The notes under the pieces were generated by a model. That model did not search any database. It worked only from the letters and a program-made list of their open reading frames with translations, and was not told the DNA's origin. Below, one piece after another: positions 8,441-16,375 of a DNA stretch of 64,000 nt (position 1 is the stretch's first letter; each line of letters begins with the position of its first letter). A program made the translations under genes and the position numbers. The stretch is from Epilithonimonas bovis DSM 19482. GTDB taxonomy: Bacteria > Bacteroidota > Bacteroidia > Flavobacteriales > Weeksellaceae. The stretch covers positions 53,561 through 117,560 of the forward strand of contig NZ_FTPU01000006.1 in assembly GCF_900108115.1 (NCBI RefSeq), read 5' to 3'.

Positions 8441-11400
8441 ATGTTACAGTTTTTTACTTCTGCGGTCGTACGTATACCCATGTATCCCTATAATGAATTT
8501 AATAAAATCAATCAAGAAAATTTTTTAAAAGAAATTCTCGAAAATGATTTTTTTTTATATCAGATAGCAGTTTCTTCTCCACATTTTTATAATGAAATAA
8601 ATAATAAAAACAAAATTAAAAGCCATTATGCTGTTTTAAAGTATTATTCACGAGCATGTAATAGGTGTACACCTTTTGGAGTATTTGCTGGAAATTTGAT
8701 TATTAATACAAATTCCGATAATAATCATGAAACAGCTATTATAGATGAGTACTATGAAATAATACGTCTTGATTCTGCTTTAGTATATAAACTTTTACAT
8801 TTTTTTGATAATTCGATAAGGAATGATTGCCGTTATTTTTCTAATACCAGTGCTTATGAAATAGTTGGACAAATTAGATATATAGACTATGCATTAAATG
8901 AAAATGGTTATAGAATTTATAAGCTAAGTGCTATTACTGCAAACCCTATATTAAAAGAAATCATTAAACAAGGAAGGTCGGCAAGGACTATTCAAGAGTA
9001 CATAGATATCATTTTAAAAGTATATCCTACTTTTTCCAATGAAGAAATAGAATCTTATTTAGTTGAATTAATAGAGGCTAACTTTCTTCGTAGTGAAATT
9101 GACTATTTTTCAATTGGGGACAGAACTACAGAAGAAGCTTTAGCTGATTTTTTTAAACATAAATCAAAGCAACAGGAGTATATTTTTATCAAAAACATCC
9201 TAAGTCAAATTAGTGCAATTTCCACAATAAAAGATTATAGATTGAAACTATCTGATTACACTAATTTAATAAATAACTTAGAAAATAATTTTAAAAGTAA
9301 AAGTTACTTCCATCATGACGTTTATTTTAAGACAAAGCAAGCATTTAGTCTGAATAATAAACACAAAAAGTTAATACAAAAAGGTTATGATGTCATACAG
9401 TTGCTTAAAGACAATGACATATCGATAAATACAAGATTACAAACTTTTATACAGGCATTTTACGAAAAATATGAAAACAACCCAGTTTTATTAACCGAAG
9501 CCTTAGATGTAGAGATTGGTATCGGTTATGGCGACTTACTAAAAAACTCTAATATAGGAAGAAATCCGCTTATTGAAGGTCTTTATATTTACAACATAAA
9601 TCGGGATTCTAGTACTTTAAAATGGAATAATCGAGATAATTTTTTTATTAATAAGATTAAGTCTACCGATGATAAAATAGTTGTCCTAAGCCAAGATGAC
9701 CTAATTTTTTTTGAGAAAGATGAAAACAAAAAAGAAATACTAAATACTCCAACGACAACATTAAAATGTAGCATTTATAAAAATGATAATAATAAAGATG
9801 TAATCCATATGATATCCGTAAACGGTAGTGCATCTAAAATCATTGGAAGGTTTACTAACAATGAAGATATTAAAGTGTTAGCTAAAGAGATTACCGAATA
9901 CGAACAAGTTTTTTTTAAGAATCACACTCTTGCAGAAATAATTCATATTCCTGAAAATAAAATAGGAAATATTGTACAAAGAAATATTAAACGAGAAGCT
10001 GAAATACCATACCTTTCTAATCCAACAAATAGTAATTCAATTTTTGTAGATAATCTATATTTACAATATATAAATGGAACATTAAATATATTTGATAAAA
10101 TAACTAAGAAAAATATCATTCCTGTTTTTTCTAATGCTTTTAACTCTCAGTATCCTAGTAATCTTCCAATAATAGATTTTTTACTTGATTTACAAGACCA
10201 ATATAATGTTAAAAATAATGCCTATTTGAATGTTGAAAAGTATTTAAAGTTTTATAATCATATCCCTAGATTTCAATATTTAGATAGCATTATATTAAGT
10301 TTAGAAATGTGGAGATTAACCCTCGACGATTTTATAAATTGTAATAGCGATATAGATGAGTATATCAAATTATTAAAATTACCTCATTTTTTCTATATAG
10401 TAGAGGGTGATAATACCTTATTGATCGATTCAGATAATAATGAAATGAGAGAAATATTACTTTCAGAGTTAAAAAAGAAAAAAGAGTTAATAATCACAGA
10501 ATTCCTTGATGAGAGTTTTTCTTCCGTTTTTAAAAATAATGATTTAAGTAAATCGTTCAGTAACGAAATAATTGTACCAGTTAAATTGAATTCCAGTGAA
10601 AGTGGTAGTCACATAAATAATTTTAAATTAACAAAAATTAAACAAGAATTTTTTCCAAACTCAGAATGGATTTATTACAAAATAATAGTCGCACAAAATT
10701 TTTCAAATGAACTAATAATAAAACTTATTAACTCTTGCGAAAAATTAAAATCAGAAAATATTATAGATACTTTTTTTTACATTAAATATTTTTCTCCAGA
10801 TTTTCACATTCGATTAAGAATTCGATCAAAAAACACTCTTCAGCAACAAGTATATAACAATATTGATAAGATATTAAAAAAATACATATCAAAAAAAATA
10901 ATATCCAAAGTTCAAATTGATACATATTGTCGGGAATTGGCAAGATATGGTTATGAAAAAATTATTTTATTTGAGGATATTTTTCAAGTAGATAGTATTC
11001 TTTGTAAAGAAATATTAAAAAAAACCATTTCAGATGAAAGTTCACTTTGGAAGTATACGATCAGTTCAATTCTTGGTTACTGTAAACTTTTAGGTATAGT
11101 AGATGAGCAGTTATTAGATTTTAGCACAAAAATGTATAAAAATCTTTCTAATGAATTTTATCACAATTCAAATACAAATAAAGAATATAATTTGAGATAT
11201 AAAAATATTGAAAAAGATGTAATTGAGATTATTAAAGATGAAAAAAATAAATATAAATCATTCTTAAAAAAAAATATGGCATTTATAAAAAATGATACTT
11301 TTCTTTATTTAAAAAAACTATCAAACGAGGAGAAGTTTTATTTCTTAGATAGTATTATCCACATGCATATAATCCGAACTGTTAATTCACAAAATAGATT

Positions 11401-11479
11401 TTATGAAATGTTAATGTATTTTTTCTTAAAAAAATCGTTAACCACTTGTATAATTGTAAATAAAAAATTAGTTTTGTAA
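8441..11479 (+). CDS. lanB: Class I lanthipeptide dehydratase LanB
   Basis: A 1012-aa full-length LanB. The N-terminal glutamyl-transfer domain has the family hallmark RACNRCTPFGVFAG at residues 71-84. The C-terminal elimination (SpaB_C/thiopeptide-type) domain starts near Trp743 (SEWIYYKIIV), then FFYIKYFSPDFHIRLRIRS and TYCRELARYGYEKI. LanB enzymes attach glutamate from glutamyl-tRNA to Ser/Thr and eliminate it to give dehydroalanine or dehydrobutyrine. It is 26 bases upstream of precursor A2 and is followed by LanC, so A2 is its most likely substrate. Having a complete LanB beside a LanM is unusual. The 192 bases before it hold no gene. Confidence 0.92.
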   Translation: MLQFFTSAVVRIPMYPYNEFNKINQENFLKEILENDFFLYQIAVSSPHFYNEINNKNKIKSHYAVLKYYSRACNRCTPFGVFAGNLIINTNSDNNHETAIIDEYYEIIRLDSALVYKLLHFFDNSIRNDCRYFSNTSAYEIVGQIRYIDYALNENGYRIYKLSAITANPILKEIIKQGRSARTIQEYIDIILKVYPTFSNEEIESYLVELIEANFLRSEIDYFSIGDRTTEEALADFFKHKSKQQEYIFIKNILSQISAISTIKDYRLKLSDYTNLINNLENNFKSKSYFHHDVYFKTKQAFSLNNKHKKLIQKGYDVIQLLKDNDISINTRLQTFIQAFYEKYENNPVLLTEALDVEIGIGYGDLLKNSNIGRNPLIEGLYIYNINRDSSTLKWNNRDNFFINKIKSTDDKIVVLSQDDLIFFEKDENKKEILNTPTTTLKCSIYKNDNNKDVIHMISVNGSASKIIGRFTNNEDIKVLAKEITEYEQVFFKNHTLAEIIHIPENKIGNIVQRNIKREAEIPYLSNPTNSNSIFVDNLYLQYINGTLNIFDKITKKNIIPVFSNAFNSQYPSNLPIIDFLLDLQDQYNVKNNAYLNVEKYLKFYNHIPRFQYLDSIILSLEMWRLTLDDFINCNSDIDEYIKLLKLPHFFYIVEGDNTLLIDSDNNEMREILLSELKKKKELIITEFLDESFSSVFKNNDLSKSFSNEIIVPVKLNSSESGSHINNFKLTKIKQEFFPNSEWIYYKIIVAQNFSNELIIKLINSCEKLKSENIIDTFFYIKYFSPDFHIRLRIRSKNTLQQQVYNNIDKILKKYISKKIISKVQIDTYCRELARYGYEKIILFEDIFQVDSILCKEILKKTISDESSLWKYTISSILGYCKLLGIVDEQLLDFSTKMYKNLSNEFYHNSNTNKEYNLRYKNIEKDVIEIIKDEKNKYKSFLKKNMAFIKNDTFLYLKKLSNEEKFYFLDSIIHMHIIRTVNSQNRFYEMLMYFFLKKSLTTCIIVNKKLVL

Positions 11480-11505
11480 TATTAATCCAAATAAAAATTA
11501 ACATT

Positions 11506-11688
11506 ATGAAAAAGAATGCTAAATTAACGCTTAACAAAAAAACAGTTGTTGAGCTATCAAAGAAAAAAATGGAAACTGTTAAAGGAGGAAATTTAGAAGC
11601 AGAAAAGCCTTCTCATTTTTTATGCTGGTCAGTTTTTGGTCATTGCGAAACAGACTCTTGTAAAGGTGTTTACTGTGACAATTTTTAA
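11506..11688 (+). CDS. Class I lanthipeptide precursor A2
   Basis: A 60-aa precursor. The leader contains KLTLNKKTVVELS, the typical class I GG-type leader motif of Bacteroidetes lanthipeptides, and ends ETVKGG (Gly27-Gly28). The 32-residue core has four Cys (40, 47, 52, 57) and exactly four Ser/Thr (Ser36, Ser42, Thr49, Ser51). The spacings SHFLC, SVFGHC and TDSC suit lanthionine rings. It lies directly between lanB and lanC on the same strand. Ring pattern is inferred, and three or four rings are possible. Confidence 0.9.
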   Translation: MKKNAKLTLNKKTVVELSKKKMETVKGGNLEAEKPSHFLCWSVFGHCETDSCKGVYCDNF

Positions 11689-11707
11689 TCTTTAATAATG
11701 CATGATT

Positions 11708-11740
11708 AATGGATATCTCATAAGGATATCCATTTTTTTT
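11708..11740 (+). terminator. Hairpin with T tract between precursor A2 and lanC
   Basis: AATGGATATC (11708-11717) and GATATCCATT (11725-11734) form a 10-bp perfect stem with a 7-base loop, followed by eight T. It lies 20 bases after the A2 stop and just before lanC. It probably works as a partial terminator, giving more precursor than cyclase mRNA. Confidence 0.8.
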
Positions 11741-11743
11741 CTT

Positions 11744-12892
11744 ATGGGAAATATTTACAAAATAATTGACTATATATTGGACAAAACATTAAAACATGAT
11801 TTTGATGCTGCTGGATATATAAATGGTTCTTCTTCAAAATTGATTTTTTTATCTAATTATTACAAAAATTTTGAGTCTAATGAGAAGGTTTTAAAAGAAA
11901 TATACAGTATTAGAAAGAATTTACTCACGGCAATTGAGAATAATTCTATACCAAACCTAACATTATCTTATGGATTAAGTGGAGTATTATTCTCTTTGGA
12001 GTATTCTTATGATTTAATTGGTGATAATTCAGAAATTGAATTAGACAAAGATTTCTGTGATTTTCTAATTTTAGAATGTACCAATATGTTATATGAGAAT
12101 AATTTTGATTTATTAACTGGAGGTATTGGCATTTTGAATTTTCTAATTGATAATCATATTGAATTTTTGGATAGTAATGCAATAGATAAAGTTTTAAGTG
12201 CCCTAGTTGAAAAGCAAACTAACGGTATATGGTTATCAAAAAAAGATACGAAAAAAATTAATTTAGGACTTTCTCACGGATATATTAGTATTGTTATTGT
12301 ACTTTTAAAAATTCATAATTTTTTTCCGGAAAAGAAAATTGAAGAATTGTTAACAAATACCTTAGATATGACACTTGCATTTAAAAACAACAAAGATGCT
12401 AATTCTTGTTTTCCAAATTTTGTTAATAATGATGGATTAAAAACTAATAAATCATCACGATTAGCATGGTGTTATGGGGATTTAGGTATTTCATTACTTT
12501 TTTTCTTGGCGGGCAAGAATCTTTCTAATGATTTTTATCTTGAACAAGGAAAAGAAATCATAAAAAAAATAAACGAAAGAAAAGATTTAAAACAAAATTT
12601 AATTTATGATGCATCATTTTGTCATGGTGCATCAGGGGTAGCACACATTTTAAATAAATTGTTATATGAATATAACATCCCAGAATTAAATCCCTTATAT
12701 GATTATTGGATTAAAATGACCATTGAAATGATGGAAACAAATAAGTTGCTTTCTTATGAGCCACAAGATGATAATATAGAGTTTGTAGAGAACTATGGTT
12801 TATTGAATGGGTACTGTGGAATCGGCATGGTTTTAATTGATTATATTACTAGAAATAAAAATCTTAGTTGGTCAAATCCTCTTTTAGTATAA
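11744..12892 (+). CDS. lanC: Lanthionine synthetase cyclase LanC
   Basis: A 382-aa LanC-like cyclase that adds Cys thiols to dehydrated residues. Family motifs are complete: GLSHGYISI (His178), AWCYGDLG (Cys243) and FCHGASG (Cys293, His294). These give the Cys-Cys-His zinc site. A C-terminal LLNGYCGIGMVLIDY matches the last LanC repeat. I chose the ATG at 11744 over the in-frame ATG at 11702, because the latter would put the start inside the terminator hairpin and add a hydrophobic stretch not typical of LanC. As the only intact cyclase in the window, it may serve products of both LanB and the LanM-type enzyme. Confidence 0.9.
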   Translation: MGNIYKIIDYILDKTLKHDFDAAGYINGSSSKLIFLSNYYKNFESNEKVLKEIYSIRKNLLTAIENNSIPNLTLSYGLSGVLFSLEYSYDLIGDNSEIELDKDFCDFLILECTNMLYENNFDLLTGGIGILNFLIDNHIEFLDSNAIDKVLSALVEKQTNGIWLSKKDTKKINLGLSHGYISIVIVLLKIHNFFPEKKIEELLTNTLDMTLAFKNNKDANSCFPNFVNNDGLKTNKSSRLAWCYGDLGISLLFFLAGKNLSNDFYLEQGKEIIKKINERKDLKQNLIYDASFCHGASGVAHILNKLLYEYNIPELNPLYDYWIKMTIEMMETNKLLSYEPQDDNIEFVENYGLLNGYCGIGMVLIDYITRNKNLSWSNPLLV

Positions 12893-12932
12893 TCTAATTT
12901 TTATTACAAAATTTCTCACTTAATTTTTTTAT

Positions 12933-14516
12933 ATGTATAAAAGTAAATTACTATTCTTATTAATTTTTTTGTCAATTTTTGCTAATGCTCAAATTTCAAG
13001 ATTTTATTATGAACTGAAATATAAACCAAACCAGACTGATACAATTCGGGAAAAGGCTCATTTTGTTTTGGATATAGATAATGGATTTTCAATTTTCAGA
13101 GATTTCAAAACCGTATCGCAAGATTCTCTGTTAAAAAAGGGAATGCAATTTATGAAAACGCAGGGCGTAAATAAAATGGAGGATATTGGAGTTACAGAAC
13201 CCGATTTTTCTTTTATCATTAAAAAAACGCCAAAAAATATTGAATATAAAGACAAAATCGGAACAGACAACTATGAATATTCCGAAGAAAAGAACTTTAA
13301 TTGGACAATATTGAGCGATAAAAAATTAATTTCTGGTTTTTCTTGTCAAAAAGCCGAAGTTTCTTACGGAGGAAGAATTTGGACAGCTTGGTTTACTTCC
13401 GATATTCCAATTCAAGATGGCCCTTATAAGTTCTGTAATTTGCCGGGATTAATTTTAGAAATATACGATGAAAATAAAGAATATCAATTTACTTTCATTG
13501 GCAATCATAAAATAGATTCTCAAAATTATCTCAGTGATGAAATAATGGGGAAAAACTATATCAAAGTGAGTAAGGATAGATTTTATGAATCGGAAAAAGC
13601 ATTTATGAAAGACCCTTACGGACAAATGTACAGTTCCATTCCTACAAAAGATGTTGAAGTTCGACAATCAATAGAAAAACAGAGAAATAACATAAGAGAT
13701 TGGTATGCCAAAAACAACAATCCAATAGAAATTAATGGAAATTCTCGTCAAAATATTTTATTAAAAGGGCATATTTATGATGAAAACAACAAACCTGTAA
13801 AATATGCAAATATTGGTATTTTAGACGGAACGGAAGGCACTGTTACAGATATTGACGGAGCTTACAGTTTAACAATTTCTTCATATCTGGAAAATGATAT
13901 TATTAAGATTTCTTCGATTGGATATGAGGATTTAGAGATTTCTGTGAATGATTTTATCAATCAGCATAAAGAAATATATCGTCTTTCTCGTGTTGCAAAA
14001 ACTGTAAATATTGAAGAAGTAGTCCTTGAAAATCGTAAACCGAAAGCAAAAGTTTTAGGAATAAAATCCAACAGTCATAATATTCGGATTGGTTTTAAAA
14101 ATGGTGTTTTAGGTCAGGAAATAGGCACATTAATCAAGAATAAAAACAAAATCAAGTTGCAAAAACTGAATGTTAATATATTAGAATCGTCATTTACAAA
14201 TACTCCATTTAGAGTAAACATTTATAAAGTCAATTCAGACGGAAATTATCAAAATATATTAGAAGACAATATCCTTTTGAACATAAGCAATAACGATAAT
14301 TTTAAGACCAAAAGTTTGGATTTGTCCGAGTATAAATTAATATTAGAAGGCGATTTTTTAATTACATTGGAATTGTTAGACAATAAAGAAAATGGAGAAC
14401 TGTATTTTAGCGGTTCCATATTTTCAAAAGGTTTAGTGCGAAAGACAAGTCAGTCTAAATTTGTAGAAACGACCATTAATCCAAGTATAAATGTTGATGT
14501 TTCAATATTAAAATGA
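12933..14516 (+). CDS. GLPGLI-family secreted protein fused to carboxypeptidase-regulatory domain
   Basis: A 527-aa exported protein. The signal peptide is about residues 1-19 (ending FANAQ). A GLPGLI-family domain covers about 20-255, with the name motif as GPYKFCNLPGLILEIYD. A CarboxypepD_reg-like domain runs about 275-345 (AYSLTISSYLEND and ISSIGYEDLEI). A C-terminal beta-rich domain of about 170 residues follows, as seen in Bacteroidetes surface proteins. It is 40 bases after lanC. Its GC content looks higher than that of the lan genes. A role in the lanthipeptide pathway is unproven. It may be host-type cargo or a surface factor such as a receptor or immunity component. Confidence 0.8.
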   Translation: MYKSKLLFLLIFLSIFANAQISRFYYELKYKPNQTDTIREKAHFVLDIDNGFSIFRDFKTVSQDSLLKKGMQFMKTQGVNKMEDIGVTEPDFSFIIKKTPKNIEYKDKIGTDNYEYSEEKNFNWTILSDKKLISGFSCQKAEVSYGGRIWTAWFTSDIPIQDGPYKFCNLPGLILEIYDENKEYQFTFIGNHKIDSQNYLSDEIMGKNYIKVSKDRFYESEKAFMKDPYGQMYSSIPTKDVEVRQSIEKQRNNIRDWYAKNNNPIEINGNSRQNILLKGHIYDENNKPVKYANIGILDGTEGTVTDIDGAYSLTISSYLENDIIKISSIGYEDLEISVNDFINQHKEIYRLSRVAKTVNIEEVVLENRKPKAKVLGIKSNSHNIRIGFKNGVLGQEIGTLIKNKNKIKLQKLNVNILESSFTNTPFRVNIYKVNSDGNYQNILEDNILLNISNNDNFKTKSLDLSEYKLILEGDFLITLELLDNKENGELYFSGSIFSKGLVRKTSQSKFVETTINPSINVDVSILK

Positions 14517-14774
14517 TAAAAATTAGCTTGGTAAATTCTGCCCTAATCTTAATAAGAATTCTTCCAATATAATAAGAAGTATATATAGACAAATTCAAAT
14601 TAATTTCCTAAAAAATATAAAATAAATACCAATACTTATAATGCGAAATATTTTTTAGGTGATTTTTACTTATTTACGGATTTGGTATGATTTATTCTCA
14701 CTTTAGCGAATAATCAAATGATACTAATTTTTAAATATTTATTCATAATTAACCTGAATTCGATTATTTTTTTA

Positions 14775-14806
14775 AGATAGAACTCCGGAGGAGTTTTATC
14801 TTTTTT
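14775..14806 (+). terminator. Intrinsic terminator
   Basis: AGATAGAACTCC pairs with GGAGTTTTATCT (one G-T wobble) around a GGA loop, followed by a run of T. It separates the lanthipeptide-GLPGLI block from the A3-export block, 260 bases past the GLPGLI stop. Confidence 0.75.
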
Positions 14807-14937
14807 CAAACAAATTTTATAATCTCAGCTAATTAATAATAGCATTATTTTGTGAAAACTATCTATAATTATCATAATTAAAAAAAACAAATAAAGTTAA
14901 AATTTGTTAAATTTATTTTTAATCAATAAAAAAAAAA

Positions 14938-14945
14938 TATTTTTG
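14938..14945 (+). promoter_or_regulatory. Candidate -7 box before precursor A3
   Basis: TATTTTTG matches TAnnTTTG and lies 38 bases before the A3 ATG. It suggests a separate transcript for the second module. Confidence 0.45.
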
Positions 14946-14983
14946 AACTGTCAATAATGACATAGATTAAAAAATTTTAAATT

Positions 14984-15148
14984 ATGAAAAAAATTACTTT
15001 AAAAGACATGAAAAAAGGTATGTCAAGAAATGAAATGAGAACTATTAAAGGTGGAAGTGGAGTATGTGGTACTATGGCCACGTGTCCTAGAGGGGGTTTT
15101 ATCAATAATTGGCCAGGGGGTGGTGGACACATCAACTGTTGTCAATAA
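14984..15148 (+). CDS. Small Gly-Gly leader peptide A3 (bacteriocin-like precursor)
   Basis: A 54-aa frame. The leader begins MKKITLKDMKKGMSR and ends RTIKGG (Gly23-Gly24). The 30-residue core has four Cys (28, 34, 52, 53), many Gly and only three Ser/Thr. This suits disulfides or few thioether rings rather than a heavily dehydrated product. It has its own promoter-like box and terminator and lies just upstream of thioredoxin, VKOR and C39 exporter genes. Small Gly-Gly 'bacteriocin-like' peptides beside such genes are common in Chryseobacterium relatives. It could also be a third LanB/LanM substrate. Confidence 0.8.
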   Translation: MKKITLKDMKKGMSRNEMRTIKGGSGVCGTMATCPRGGFINNWPGGGGHINCCQ

Positions 15149-15170
15149 TGATTGATTTCAAATTAATGTA

Positions 15171-15206
15171 AAATTTGGTATTTTACAATACCAAATTTTA
15201 TTTTTT
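15171..15206 (+). terminator. Intrinsic terminator after precursor A3
   Basis: AAATTTGGTATT (15171-15182) and AATACCAAATTT (15187-15198) form a perfect 12-bp stem with a 4-base loop, then TATTTTTT. It probably limits read-through into the thioredoxin gene, keeping peptide mRNA abundant. Confidence 0.85.
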
Positions 15207-15233
15207 AATGGTTTTATTTATTACAAAAAGAAT

Positions 15234-16349
15234 ATGTTAATAAAAAATATTTTAAATATTTTTTTTCTGTTTTATTGCAGTTTTATATTTTCTCAAAAAG
15301 ACAATGTTAAAGTTACAGCAATAGATAAGAAAAACCTTTACAAAAAACATCTTTTTCTTGCCCCAAAGTTTGATTTGAAATACTATAACCAAAGTAACAA
15401 ATTGGACTCAACATCAATAAAAAATAATAAGTTTGAGTTTAACATTCAAGGATTTTCGGATGATTTTCCTAGACCTTATTTTTTTATTATGGAGTTTGAA
15501 AAAAATAAATCTTATTTGATTACACAAGATTTTTATATTTTAAATAAATCAAAAAATGTAGTCTTTGATTCAGAAAACGCTAAAATTACGGATGAAAATG
15601 AATACAATGAACTGAAAAAAGATAAAAATTCATATATTGAATATATGAAAGATGTTTTCTTGCAAAAAGGGAAAATAGATAGTATAAAATATACATCTAC
15701 CGATTTTGAAAAAATTGGAGATAGTCTTAAACCAACTTATGAAAAATTAAAAGAAGAGGAAGAAAAGCGATTATTAAAGTATTCAAAACTAAATCCTAAT
15801 TCTATAATATTGTTTTGGGAAATTGTAAATAAAACAGAAAATGAAGGTTATAATCTTGTTTATGAAACAGCATTTACGAATCTATCTAAAAGAATTAAAA
15901 ATTCATCTCCTGGCAAAGAATTAAGTAAATTATTCACACAGATAAAAAAAATAACTATCGGTAATTATTTCAATTTTTATATTAAAAATTCAAAAATCAA
16001 AATATCCAAAAAATATACACTTGTAGATTTCTGGTTTTCATATTGCAAACCTTGTATTGAAGAAATGCCAAAATATAAATTAATATATGAAAAATACAAA
16101 GTAAAAGGATTTGAATATATTGGAATTTCAACTGACAGATCCCAAGATATTAACAATTGGAAAAAAGTAATAGAAAAAAATGGTTTGGTTTGGCAAAATT
16201 TGCTTGACGAGAACGGTTTAGAATCAAAAAAATATAATATCAACAAATTTCCCACTACATTTTTATTAGATTCTGAAGGGAAAATTGTTAAAAAAGATAT
16301 TTCACCAGAGGAATTAGATAAATTTTTAGAAGAAAATCTAAAAAACTAA
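15234..16349 (+). CDS. TlpA-family thiol-disulfide oxidoreductase
   Basis: A 371-aa exported protein with a signal peptide (about residues 1-21, ending IFSQ). It has an N-terminal DUF4369-like region of the kind found in Bacteroidetes TlpA proteins, and a C-terminal thioredoxin fold (about 235-370). The active site is FSYCKPCIEEMP, Cys271 and Cys274, with the cis-Pro loop KFPTTFLLD. It acts in the periplasm. It follows the Cys-rich peptide A3 and precedes a VKOR-thioredoxin fusion, so it probably reduces or isomerises disulfides of the secreted peptides or their exporter. Tyr replaces the usual Trp before CxxC. Confidence 0.85.
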   Translation: MLIKNILNIFFLFYCSFIFSQKDNVKVTAIDKKNLYKKHLFLAPKFDLKYYNQSNKLDSTSIKNNKFEFNIQGFSDDFPRPYFFIMEFEKNKSYLITQDFYILNKSKNVVFDSENAKITDENEYNELKKDKNSYIEYMKDVFLQKGKIDSIKYTSTDFEKIGDSLKPTYEKLKEEEEKRLLKYSKLNPNSIILFWEIVNKTENEGYNLVYETAFTNLSKRIKNSSPGKELSKLFTQIKKITIGNYFNFYIKNSKIKISKKYTLVDFWFSYCKPCIEEMPKYKLIYEKYKVKGFEYIGISTDRSQDINNWKKVIEKNGLVWQNLLDENGLESKKYNINKFPTTFLLDSEGKIVKKDISPEELDKFLEENLKN

Positions 16350-16375
16350 ACAAACAATGTTACAGATTTTAACTT

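Larger units (their letters stand above)
14517..14983. other. 467-base intergenic region before precursor A3
   Basis: Very AT-rich. It holds the terminator at 14775-14806 and the candidate -7 box at 14938-14945, listed separately. No further gene is seen. Confidence 0.5.
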
